Translations under genes and position numbers: made by a program | Part shown: piece by piece, positions 15,275 to 20,894 of the stretch | How positions within the stretch are numbered: position 1 is the stretch's first letter | How the letters are laid out: each line of letters begins with the position of its first letter | From: Cloacibacillus sp. | GTDB taxonomy: Bacteria > Synergistota > Synergistia > Synergistales > Synergistaceae | Direction of reading: 5' to 3' | Assembly (NCBI RefSeq): GCF_020860125.1 | Contig: NZ_JAJBUX010000051.1 | Location: forward strand, 1-20,894 | DNA: 20,894 bases | The notes under the pieces: model-generated | The model's database searches: none | What the model was told of the DNA's origin: nothing | What the model saw: the letters and a program-made list of their open reading frames with translations, nothing else

Positions 15275-16531
15275 GTGCTTTCACCGATGGAGGCGCACGG
15301 CGAGTTCCTGCGCCGTAAGTACGGCGACGACGCGCTGATCGTCTTTTTCGCCCCCTGTATCTCAAAGATAGAGGAGGCGCGCGTCTCCGAGAAGCGTTAT
15401 ATCGACGGCGTAATCACCTTCAAACAGCTTTCGCGCTGGTTCGTGAAGGAAGATATCGAACTTGAAAAGTGCGCCGAGGGCTATTTCGGCAACGACCCGA
15501 GCTCTTCGGCGATTTACCCGATATTCGAAGGCATCGTGAAAGACGTCCGCGCCAACCTCCCCGAGGACTCCCACGTATTCAATAAATATAACTTTATCAG
15601 CGTCCAGGGGGCGAAGGACGTCATCGAGCTGCTGGAGGAGATCAGCGAAGGGCGCATCCACAACTGTTTCATTGAGGCAAGCACCTGCTACGGCAGCTGC
15701 ATCAACGGCCCGGAGAAGCCAGATACGGAATATCACCCCATCAGCACCGGCATCGACATGATGCGCTATCTGCGCGCGGACAGGGATATCCGCGAGGCGG
15801 ACCTCTCCTCGCTGGACCTGAGCCGCCGCATCCTGCCCGACCCGGTGAAGGAGGATATCCCCGACGAGGAGACGATACGCTCGATACTGGCACAGATAGG
15901 CAAGACGCAGCCCTCGCACGAGCTGAACTGCGGCAGCTGCGGCTACCGTACCTGCCGCGACAAGGCGATCGCCGTGTATCAGAATAAGGCGGAACTCTAT
16001 ATGTGCCTGCCCTATATGAGCCAGATATCGGAGACGCTTGCAAACGTCACCCTCTCCGTAAGCCCCGACTATATCATCGCCGTGGACCGCGATCTGCGCG
16101 TGAAAGAGTGTAATCTCGCGGCGCAGCATCTTCTCAAGATGACGAAAAACGAAGTCGTGGGACGCCGTATCGACGAATTCCTCGACCCGCTGGATTTCGC
16201 GCTCGCGGTCGGCGAGGAGAGGAACGTGCCGCTTCATAAGGTGAGCTACAATGAGCGCGGCATCACCGTCAACCAGACCGTCATCTATATTCCGGAGCAG
16301 GGGCTCGCGATCGCCTTCCTCCACGACGTCACGAGGCAGGAGCAGGAGACGGAGTCTATCAACAAGCTGAAGCTGGAGACGATGGAGATGGCGCAGAACG
16401 TCATCGACAAGCAGATGACGGTCGCCCAGGAGATCGCGAGCCTGCTCGGAGAGATGACGGCCGAGACCAAGGTGACGCTGACGAAGCTGAAGGACCTGAT
16501 CGTCTATGACGGAAATAACGGCAATGGATAG
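15275..16531 (+). CDS. C-terminal fragment: H-cluster motifs 2-3, Fe-S motif and PAS domain
   Basis: A 418-residue open frame starting at an internal ATG 36 bases after the second TAG. It holds APCISK and EASTCYGSC (H-cluster motifs 2 and 3), CGSCGYRTC with a further Cys 16 residues on (an additional 4Fe-4S motif), and a PAS domain followed by a coiled-coil-like helix. Without motif 1 and the ferredoxin domains it cannot bind a normal H-cluster. Only a weak AGGTG precedes the ATG, so independent translation is doubtful. Its end overlaps the phosphatase gene. Confidence 0.7.
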   Translation: MLSPMEAHGEFLRRKYGDDALIVFFAPCISKIEEARVSEKRYIDGVITFKQLSRWFVKEDIELEKCAEGYFGNDPSSSAIYPIFEGIVKDVRANLPEDSHVFNKYNFISVQGAKDVIELLEEISEGRIHNCFIEASTCYGSCINGPEKPDTEYHPISTGIDMMRYLRADRDIREADLSSLDLSRRILPDPVKEDIPDEETIRSILAQIGKTQPSHELNCGSCGYRTCRDKAIAVYQNKAELYMCLPYMSQISETLANVTLSVSPDYIIAVDRDLRVKECNLAAQHLLKMTKNEVVGRRIDEFLDPLDFALAVGEERNVPLHKVSYNERGITVNQTVIYIPEQGLAIAFLHDVTRQEQETESINKLKLETMEMAQNVIDKQMTVAQEIASLLGEMTAETKVTLTKLKDLIVYDGNNGNG

Positions 16532-17699
16532 TATATGTATAGACGCCTGTTATAACAGCCTGATAAAGAAGAACGAAGAGCTCTGCGGCGACCGCGTGCA
16601 GGTGATAAACTCGCCGGAGAGCATGCTGCTCGTACTCTCGGACGGCCTCGGCAGCGGCGTGAAGGCCAATATCCTTTCGACGCTGACCTCGAAGATCATC
16701 TCCACGATGATCAGCCGCGGCGCTTCGATCGAGGACACGGTGGACACCATCGCGCATACGCTGCCGGTCTGCAAGGTGCGCGGCATCGCCTACTCCACCT
16801 TCATGATCCTCAACATCCAGAGGGACGGCAAGGGCTATCTCGCGGAGTACGACAACCCTCCCTGTATGCTGATACGCGGCGGCCACCACATCCCCTTTGA
16901 ATATGAGGAGAAGACTATCGGCGGCAAGCTGGTGCGCGAGAGCCGCTTCACAGCGCAGGAGGGCGATTATTTCGTCATCGTCAGCGACGGCGTGACGCAG
17001 GCCGGCATGGGCGAGACTCTTTCATTCGGCTGGGGCTGCGACGAGGTGGCGGATTTTCTCTGCGGACCATGCGGGGAGAGGCTCTCCGCGCCGCGCGTCA
17101 TCAACCGCGTGCTCGACGTCGCCAAGGATCTCTATCTGGGCAAACCGGGCGACGACACCACCGTCTCCATCGCGCACATTCTGCCCAAACAGCAGGTGAG
17201 CCTATTTTCGGGGCCGCCGAAGAACCCGGAGGACGACGCGCGCATCGTCAAGGATTATATCGAAACAAGCGGGCTGCATATCGTCAGCGGCGGCACAAGC
17301 TCCGAGATACTCTCGCGCGAGCTGAAGCGTCCGCTGCATGTAAATATCGACTATACGGACAGCGACATCCCTCCTATGGCGTCGATCGAGGGCATCGACC
17401 TCGTGACGGAGGGGGTAATGACGCTCAAGCACGCCATCGCGATGATCGAAGAGTACATAGACCGCCCTGCGGTCCCGAGGATGATCTCCGAACTCGACGA
17501 CCAGCACGGCGCGGCAAAGCTCGCGAAGATCCTCATCGAACGCTGCACTCACCTGAAGCTCTTCATCAGCAAGGCGGTGAACCCGGCGCACCAGAACCCA
17601 GACTTCCCCACCGAGCTACGCGTGAAGTCGCGCCTGATGGACGATCTCGCGGCGGTGATGACAAGGCTCGGGCGGCACGTGGAGAAAAATTATTATTAA
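16506..17699 (+). CDS. PP2C/SpoIIE-family serine phosphatase
   Basis: A 397-residue PP2C/SpoIIE phosphatase, cytoplasmic. Metal-binding motifs are clear: LSDGLGSGVKANILSTL (about residue 49), VSDGVTQAG (about 157) and GDDTTV (about 214). The family dephosphorylates Ser/Thr on partner proteins such as anti-sigma-factor antagonists. About 160 C-terminal residues form an extra module (SGGTSSEILSRELKRPLHV and onward) seen in phosphatases of this cluster type. The start overlaps the hydrogenase gene by 26 bases; an ATG at 16524 (MDSICIDAC) fits homologues I remember equally well, and neither has a strong ribosome-binding site. The gene order ferredoxin, PAS-hydrogenase, phosphatase suggests that H2 or redox state sensed by the H-cluster protein sets phosphatase activity. 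It is intact, although its presumed sensor is interrupted. Confidence 0.88.
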   Translation: MTEITAMDSICIDACYNSLIKKNEELCGDRVQVINSPESMLLVLSDGLGSGVKANILSTLTSKIISTMISRGASIEDTVDTIAHTLPVCKVRGIAYSTFMILNIQRDGKGYLAEYDNPPCMLIRGGHHIPFEYEEKTIGGKLVRESRFTAQEGDYFVIVSDGVTQAGMGETLSFGWGCDEVADFLCGPCGERLSAPRVINRVLDVAKDLYLGKPGDDTTVSIAHILPKQQVSLFSGPPKNPEDDARIVKDYIETSGLHIVSGGTSSEILSRELKRPLHVNIDYTDSDIPPMASIEGIDLVTEGVMTLKHAIAMIEEYIDRPAVPRMISELDDQHGAAKLAKILIERCTHLKLFISKAVNPAHQNPDFPTELRVKSRLMDDLAAVMTRLGRHVEKNYY

Positions 17700-17724
17700 A
17701 TCTTCCCGTCCGCGGTTAAATTTT

Positions 17725-17754
17725 AAGGCTTCGTCCCGGGACGAAGCCTTTTTT
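17725..17754 (+). terminator. terminator of the hydrogenase-phosphatase operon
   Basis: AAGGCTTCGTCCC and GGGACGAAGCCTT form a perfect 26-base palindrome followed by TTTTGT, 26 bases after the phosphatase stop codon. A textbook intrinsic terminator separating this operon from yqeC. Confidence 0.92.
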
Positions 17755-17803
17755 GTATATAATAGGAGCGCAGATTCTTTAAAATCCAGAGGTAGCCAGG
17801 TTC

Positions 17804-18562
17804 ATGAGAGAAATTTTTTCGTTTTTGGCGGAATATATCGATAAAAACAAGATAACCCTCGCCGCGATAACCGGCGGCGGCGGGAAAACTTCGCTGCTCT
17901 ACGGACTGGGGCGCGAGCTCGCTGCCTCGCGGCGGGCGCTGCTCACGACGACGACGAAGATATTCCGCCCCACCCCCGGGGAGTGCCGCGACCTCTTCGT
18001 AGGACCGGCAAGGCTCTGTCTCTCTTTCCTTGAGGCGATGCCGCACGCTTCGCTGCTCACGGCGGCCTCCGGCGAAAGCGGCGGCAAGCTGCTGGGCTAT
18101 ACCCCCGAGGAGATCGAGCGGCTGGCGGACTGCGGCGCGGCGGTGATCGCGGAATGTGACGGCTCGCGCGGACGCCCGCTGAAATTTTACGAGGCCTGGG
18201 AGCCGCCGGTGCCGCAGGGCTGCGGCTGTCTCTTCGCCGTCGCGGGAGCCGGCGCGCTCGGCGAAAGGGCGGACAAGGAGCGGATATTCCGCGCCGGCAA
18301 GTTCCGCGCCCTGCACAACATCGCTGAGGGGGCAAAGATCACCGCCGCCAATTACCTGAGCTATCTGAGCCACGCGGAGGGGCCGCTGAAAAACGCCCCC
18401 CGCGGCGCGAAGAAGATCCTGCTGCTCAATCAATGGGAAACCTGCGGCGAGGACTCCCAGGCGGCGCTTGCCGGGATCATCCCCGCGCTGCTTGAGAGTT
18501 ACGACGCGGCGGCCTGCGTCTCAATGCGCCGCAACATACTTTACGACTACCGGGAGAGATGA
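17804..18562 (+). CDS. yqeC: YqeC-like selenium-dependent molybdenum hydroxylase accessory protein
   Basis: A 252-residue nucleotide-binding protein of the YqeC family, linked by genome context to selenium-dependent molybdenum hydroxylases (xanthine dehydrogenase-like enzymes with a labile selenium). Visible features: a glycine-rich P-loop AAITGGGGKTSLLYGLG at about 20-36, TTTTKIFRPTP at about 49-58 and AECDGSRGRPLKFYE at about 114-128, all typical of this family. AGAGG lies upstream of the ATG. Its TGA overlaps the following gene, forming a two-gene operon with the mocA-like gene. The exact biochemical step is not established for the family. The hydroxylase itself and yqeB are not in this window. 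Confidence 0.85.
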   Translation: MREIFSFLAEYIDKNKITLAAITGGGGKTSLLYGLGRELAASRRALLTTTTKIFRPTPGECRDLFVGPARLCLSFLEAMPHASLLTAASGESGGKLLGYTPEEIERLADCGAAVIAECDGSRGRPLKFYEAWEPPVPQGCGCLFAVAGAGALGERADKERIFRAGKFRALHNIAEGAKITAANYLSYLSHAEGPLKNAPRGAKKILLLNQWETCGEDSQAALAGIIPALLESYDAAACVSMRRNILYDYRER

Positions 18563-18564
18563 TA

Positions 18565-19143
18565 ATGAACGTGATACTGCTGGGAGCGGGGCTCTCAAAA
18601 CGCATGGGACGCCAGAAGCTGCTGCTCTCATTCGGAGATAGGAACGTCATTGAGACGGTGATAGAAAACCTGCGCGGCGCGGGACTTACGCGCATCTGCG
18701 CCGTGCTCTCGCGGGAGGTGGCCTCCGCGCTCGCTCCCATCGCAGGAACGCTGGAGGTCGGCATCAACGAAGAGCCGGAACGCGGACAGTCCAGCTCGCT
18801 GGCGATCGGGCTCGATATGCTGCCGGAGGGAGAGGACTTCTGCATCATGCTCGGAGACCTGCCGCTGGCGCGCGCGCAGGATATCGCGGCGCTCGCCAAA
18901 CGTTTCGACGGGCTGCCGCCGGAAAAGAGCGTCCTCGCCCCCTGCCGCGGCGGCGTATTCGGCCACCCGATGTTTTACCGCTCCGTATGGCGCGAACGCT
19001 TTCGCGGCGCGAGCGGCGACGTCGGCGGTAAAAAAATCCTCATGCGCTACGAACCGGAGATCGAGCGCGTCTCGGTCCCAGATTCGCATTTCAAGGACAT
19101 GGACACGCCGGAGGAGTATGAAAAGCGCCTGAAAGAGGCGTAA
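18565..19143 (+). CDS. mocA: MocA-like molybdenum cofactor nucleotidyltransferase
   Basis: A 192-residue NTP-transferase (GT-A-like fold) of the MobA/MocA group. The nucleotide-binding signature LGAGLSKRMGRQKLLL is at about 6-21, the metal-binding MLGDLPL near 92-98 and GHPMFYR near 132-138. MocA makes the molybdopterin cytosine dinucleotide cofactor; close relatives with yqeC act in selenium-dependent hydroxylase maturation, so the exact product is uncertain. I chose the ATG at 18565 because GGGAGAG ends seven bases before it; the ATG at 18559 is too close to that site and overlaps the yqeC stop. Coupled to yqeC. Confidence 0.82.
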   Translation: MNVILLGAGLSKRMGRQKLLLSFGDRNVIETVIENLRGAGLTRICAVLSREVASALAPIAGTLEVGINEEPERGQSSSLAIGLDMLPEGEDFCIMLGDLPLARAQDIAALAKRFDGLPPEKSVLAPCRGGVFGHPMFYRSVWRERFRGASGDVGGKKILMRYEPEIERVSVPDSHFKDMDTPEEYEKRLKEA

Positions 19144-19170
19144 ACCACCCGCATTCGCTAAAAGATAAAA

Positions 19171-19223
19171 ACACAAATCAAAGAGCCGGTCGCCGTGATG
19201 TTTTCGTCGGTCGGCTCTTGTGT
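19171..19223 (+). terminator. candidate terminator after the yqeC-mocA operon
   Basis: AAGAGCCG (19181-19188) pairs with CGGCTCTT (19212-19219), extended inward by wobble pairs, and ACACAA pairs with TTGTGT on the outside. Only a short T-containing tail follows, so strength is uncertain. It sits about 30 bases after the mocA stop. Confidence 0.55.
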
Positions 19224-19432
19224 TATGTCTGTATGCCTAAATCCGTCCCGAAAGCCATTATTACACTCTTGAAGAGAGCGCCCCGACAGCGCGCGAAAAT
19301 TCTAAAAAAACAGGTCACAAACATTAAAGAGACACGGTAAAACACACGAAATGCTTTTACATTATTTTGGTTTTATACAAAAATCCACGAAAAAATTGCC
19401 TTTTACTCAAATTTTTTCTTTAATTGTAAACT

Positions 19433-19486
19433 GGTTATTTCTACGGGATAAAAATAGGCATATTCTGCTTGGCGTAAAAAATAACC
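19433..19486. repeat. inverted repeat in the AT-rich region
   Basis: GGTTATTT (19433-19440) and AAATAACC (19479-19486) are perfect inverted repeats 38 bases apart. The pairing continues inward in part (CTACG with CGTAAA). It could be an operator or a remnant of a small insertion. Confidence 0.4.
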
Positions 19487-19649
19487 GGATATTATTTTTG
19501 TCGGCAACACCCAAAGGAGGAGGCGGATCACAAAAATTTAATTTGTCAAACGGGTAAAAACAGATCAAGAAACCTTGATAAAACAGGTTTCGTGTTTGTA
19601 AAAACGGTATTCGCGGTAACAAAGTTATCCTTCTGTCAACCTATGAGAC

Positions 19650-19821
19650 ATTTATGACGCGGGCAAGCGGAATCACAAAACTGCTCCGCAGAGGTAAACG
19701 GCCGGATACGTCATAAATTACGCTGGCGCCGATATTTTGAATCGGCGGGGAGCGAACTCTGATTTCGTCTGAAAATCAGGGCCACCTCCGGCGTGTCCTT
19801 AAACCTGGACCGCCATGCGGT
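19650..19821 (+). other. cluster of hairpins in the putative leader of the autotransporter-like gene
   Basis: ATTTATGACG (19650-19659) pairs with CGTCATAAAT (19709-19718) and encloses GCGGA/TCCGC. It is followed by CGCCGAT/ATCGGCG (19727-19747), CTGATTT/AAATCAG (19759-19779) and ACCGC/GCGGT (19809-19821). The sequence matches no riboswitch or RNA family I recognise. It ends about 165 bases before the ATG at 19986. Confidence 0.4.
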
Positions 19822-19985
19822 GCGGCCATATCTCCCGTTATATACGCCATTTCTGAATCATCAGGAGACATAGCCAATAGGAGAGACCGATGCCGTTTCA
19901 GGGAGAGAGGCCATTTACGTCCGTGTTTCATAACCGACGGATGTTCGAGAGATGAAATGAAGAGAAGAAAGGTGAATAGTATCAG

Positions 19986-20894
19986 ATGAAAAGAATGCGA
20001 GTAATCTGCGCCGCCGCCATACTGGCGCTGTGCGTATACCTCACGCCTGCGGCCGCCGAGAAGATTTATACCGCCCCGGTCACCGATAGCTATGAATGGG
20101 ACGAAGATGTGACGATCACAACCAACGGTATCGTCAACGAGGACAGCCGGGAGGGCGGCGGTATTTATTTCTGTACGAATGGTCCAAATCAGACCTTCGT
20201 CATGGTGGAAGCCGATCATCTGGTGAAGATACGCGCTAACCTGGGAGAGGGAAACGAACAGGGAGACAAACTATACGGCGTAAGGACATCCGGGGCGCAT
20301 AATGCGGTCTTTCTTCTTGGCAAAGCAGACATCGAGGCCGGATATATGACCCTCAGCGCGGAGAACGCCACCTCAATCATAGTCGGCGACTACTCGAGCT
20401 TGATTACCACGAGTTCGCATTTCGGCGTACACAGTTCCAACGACAGCAATATCTATATCGGCGACAACGTGCTGATCCAGGCGGGAGACAAAAACGACTT
20501 CACATCCAACGGCTACACAGTCTGGGCGAAATGCGACGGAGGCATCTTCGACACAACTATTCAAATCGGGGACCACGCACAGATCTCAAACGCGGGAAAC
20601 TATACGAAAGACGGAGCGGCCGTTTACGCGCAGGGCGGGGGGATAATCACGATCGGAGATGATTCGGGGATAACTTCGATAGGTGAACGGGACCCCACGG
20701 TGAAAATAAACCGTCACAATATCGGCGTACGCACCGACGGCTGGCATTGGAGAACGACCTACGTCCCTCATAGCCTCCCCTTATCCTACGCCGAGCCGGA
20801 ACTGATCCTTGCCCCCTCTAAAGTGGTGCTGGGCGACCATATCTCTATCTACACGGACGGCAGAGAGGGCAACATGGGGATATACGCCTCCGAC
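19986..20894 (+). CDS. autotransporter-like passenger protein, N-terminal part (runs off the window)
   Basis: The frame is open from the ATG at 19986 to the end of the window (303 residues so far). A signal peptide is clear: MKRMR, a hydrophobic core and a PAAA-E cleavage site near residue 24. The mature part is rich in Gly, Asp, Asn, Ser, Thr and Ile, with a recurring strand-turn motif [I/V]x[I/V/L]GD at residues 131, 156, 192, 221 and 280, each usually followed by a short strand ending near Gly. This is the pattern of a right-handed beta-helix passenger, so the protein is probably a large autotransporter or surface adhesin whose barrel lies beyond the window. AAAGGTGA about ten bases upstream supports the start; a second ATG three codons on is possible. 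The few Cys and the lack of catalytic motifs give no enzymatic hint. Confidence 0.8.
   Translation, partial: MKRMRVICAAAILALCVYLTPAAAEKIYTAPVTDSYEWDEDVTITTNGIVNEDSREGGGIYFCTNGPNQTFVMVEADHLVKIRANLGEGNEQGDKLYGVRTSGAHNAVFLLGKADIEAGYMTLSAENATSIIVGDYSSLITTSSHFGVHSSNDSNIYIGDNVLIQAGDKNDFTSNGYTVWAKCDGGIFDTTIQIGDHAQISNAGNYTKDGAAVYAQGGGIITIGDDSGITSIGERDPTVKINRHNIGVRTDGWHWRTTYVPHSLPLSYAEPELILAPSKVVLGDHISIYTDGREGNMGIYASD

Larger units (their letters stand above)
14726..16531 (+). pseudogene. sensory [FeFe]-hydrogenase-like protein with PAS domain, split by two in-frame TAG codons
   Basis: One reading frame of 601 codons runs through the whole interval with no frameshift, broken only by TAG at 14921-14923 (codon 66) and 15236-15238 (codon 171). 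Domains: two 4Fe-4S clusters (Cys 11, 14, 17, 21 and 40, 43, 46, 50); H-cluster motif 1 (TTCCPS, about 160-165); motif 2 (APCISK, Cys207); motif 3 (EASTCYGSC, about 314-321); an extra Fe-S motif (CGSCGYRTC plus a later Cys); a PAS domain (about 430-530); and a C-terminal helix. All H-cluster Cys ligands survive. This matches the PAS-bearing, regulatory (group C) [FeFe] hydrogenases rather than a catalytic enzyme. From family memory, both TAGs replace Glu (GAG to TAG). A palindromic insert lies at 14956-15000. Either a recent pseudogene, an assembly error, or a gene needing amber readthrough. Confidence 0.8.
19225..19985. other. long non-coding, AT-rich then hairpin-rich intergenic region
   Basis: About 760 bases with no supported gene. 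From about 19320 to 19560 the sequence is markedly AT-rich compared with the GC-rich genes around it and holds only short open frames with unconvincing composition. From 19650 on, base composition returns to normal and several hairpins follow. It probably holds the promoter and leader of the autotransporter-like gene at 19986, but I could not choose a promoter with confidence. Confidence 0.6.

Noticed and set aside
15362..16324. A 320-codon open frame on the minus strand
   Set aside because: It lies wholly antisense to the H-cluster/PAS coding sequence, has no ribosome-binding site and its composition is that of a reverse-strand shadow of GC-rich codons.
17069..17719. A 216-codon plus-strand frame inside the phosphatase gene
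   Set aside because: Out-of-frame shadow rich in Arg and His; the phosphatase frame carries the PP2C motifs.
17723..18433. A 236-codon open frame on the minus strand over yqeC
   Set aside because: yqeC on the plus strand has clear family motifs; this frame begins inside that gene, runs into the terminator at 17725-17754 and resembles nothing.
19351..19557. A 68-codon frame in the AT-rich region
   Set aside because: No ribosome-binding site, low-complexity AT-driven composition, and a comparable frame exists on the other strand.
19776..20219. A 147-codon minus-strand frame
   Set aside because: It overlaps the signal peptide and first part of the autotransporter-like gene, which has a start site and signal sequence.

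Overview
The window looks like chromosome of a member of the Synergistota, probably a gut-type, Cloacibacillus-like anaerobe. The main evidence is three predicted exported proteins with a Synergist-CTERM-type tail (Gly/Ser-rich stretch, one Cys, hydrophobic helix, basic end). A sensory [FeFe]-hydrogenase operon, a selenium-dependent molybdenum hydroxylase accessory pair and an autotransporter-like passenger all fit this. The genus is an inference. I see no rRNA, tRNA, CRISPR array, transposase or phage gene.

Layout. (1) 1-946: a small four-helix membrane protein, then a palindromic intergenic repeat. (2) 947-3103, minus strand: a secreted subtilisin (S8) protease with a Synergist-CTERM tail that is cut by a TAG just before its basic RRKR end. 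(3) 3104-3846: a decayed minus-strand coding remnant with its old terminator, then promoter signals. (4) 3847-12116: two tandem paralogous ~1270-residue surface proteins (long signal peptide, FG-GAP/VCBS calcium-loop repeats, Ser/Thr-rich middle, CARDB domain, Synergist-CTERM). They share a 436-bp identical tract and are separated by a ~330-bp run of six hairpins. (5) 12409-14211: a regulator-like protein with two XRE-type HTH domains. (6) 14478-17699: 2Fe-2S thioredoxin-like protein, then an H-cluster/PAS protein interrupted by two in-frame TAG codons, then a PP2C/SpoIIE phosphatase; this resembles a phosphatase-linked H2-sensing module. (7) 17804-19143: yqeC and a mocA-like gene. (8) 19144-19985: AT-rich, hairpin-rich non-coding DNA. 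(9) 19986 to the end: the start of an autotransporter-like protein that runs off the window.

How the parts may work together. The two large surface proteins and the tandem-HTH gene carry the same bipartite upstream box (AAARTATGTATAATAT-like, then GCATTGACA 24-26 bp later), 57-60 bp before the predicted -10. This suggests one regulon, plausibly controlled by the tandem-HTH protein itself. The hydrogenase operon has its own Rex- or CRP-like operator overlapping its promoter.

Most notable: in-frame TAG codons interrupt otherwise intact homologous coding sequence three times (947-949 minus; 14921-14923; 15236-15238). TAG is also an ordinary terminal stop in four other genes here, so nonsense mutations or assembly errors are the default explanation, with amber readthrough the testable alternative.
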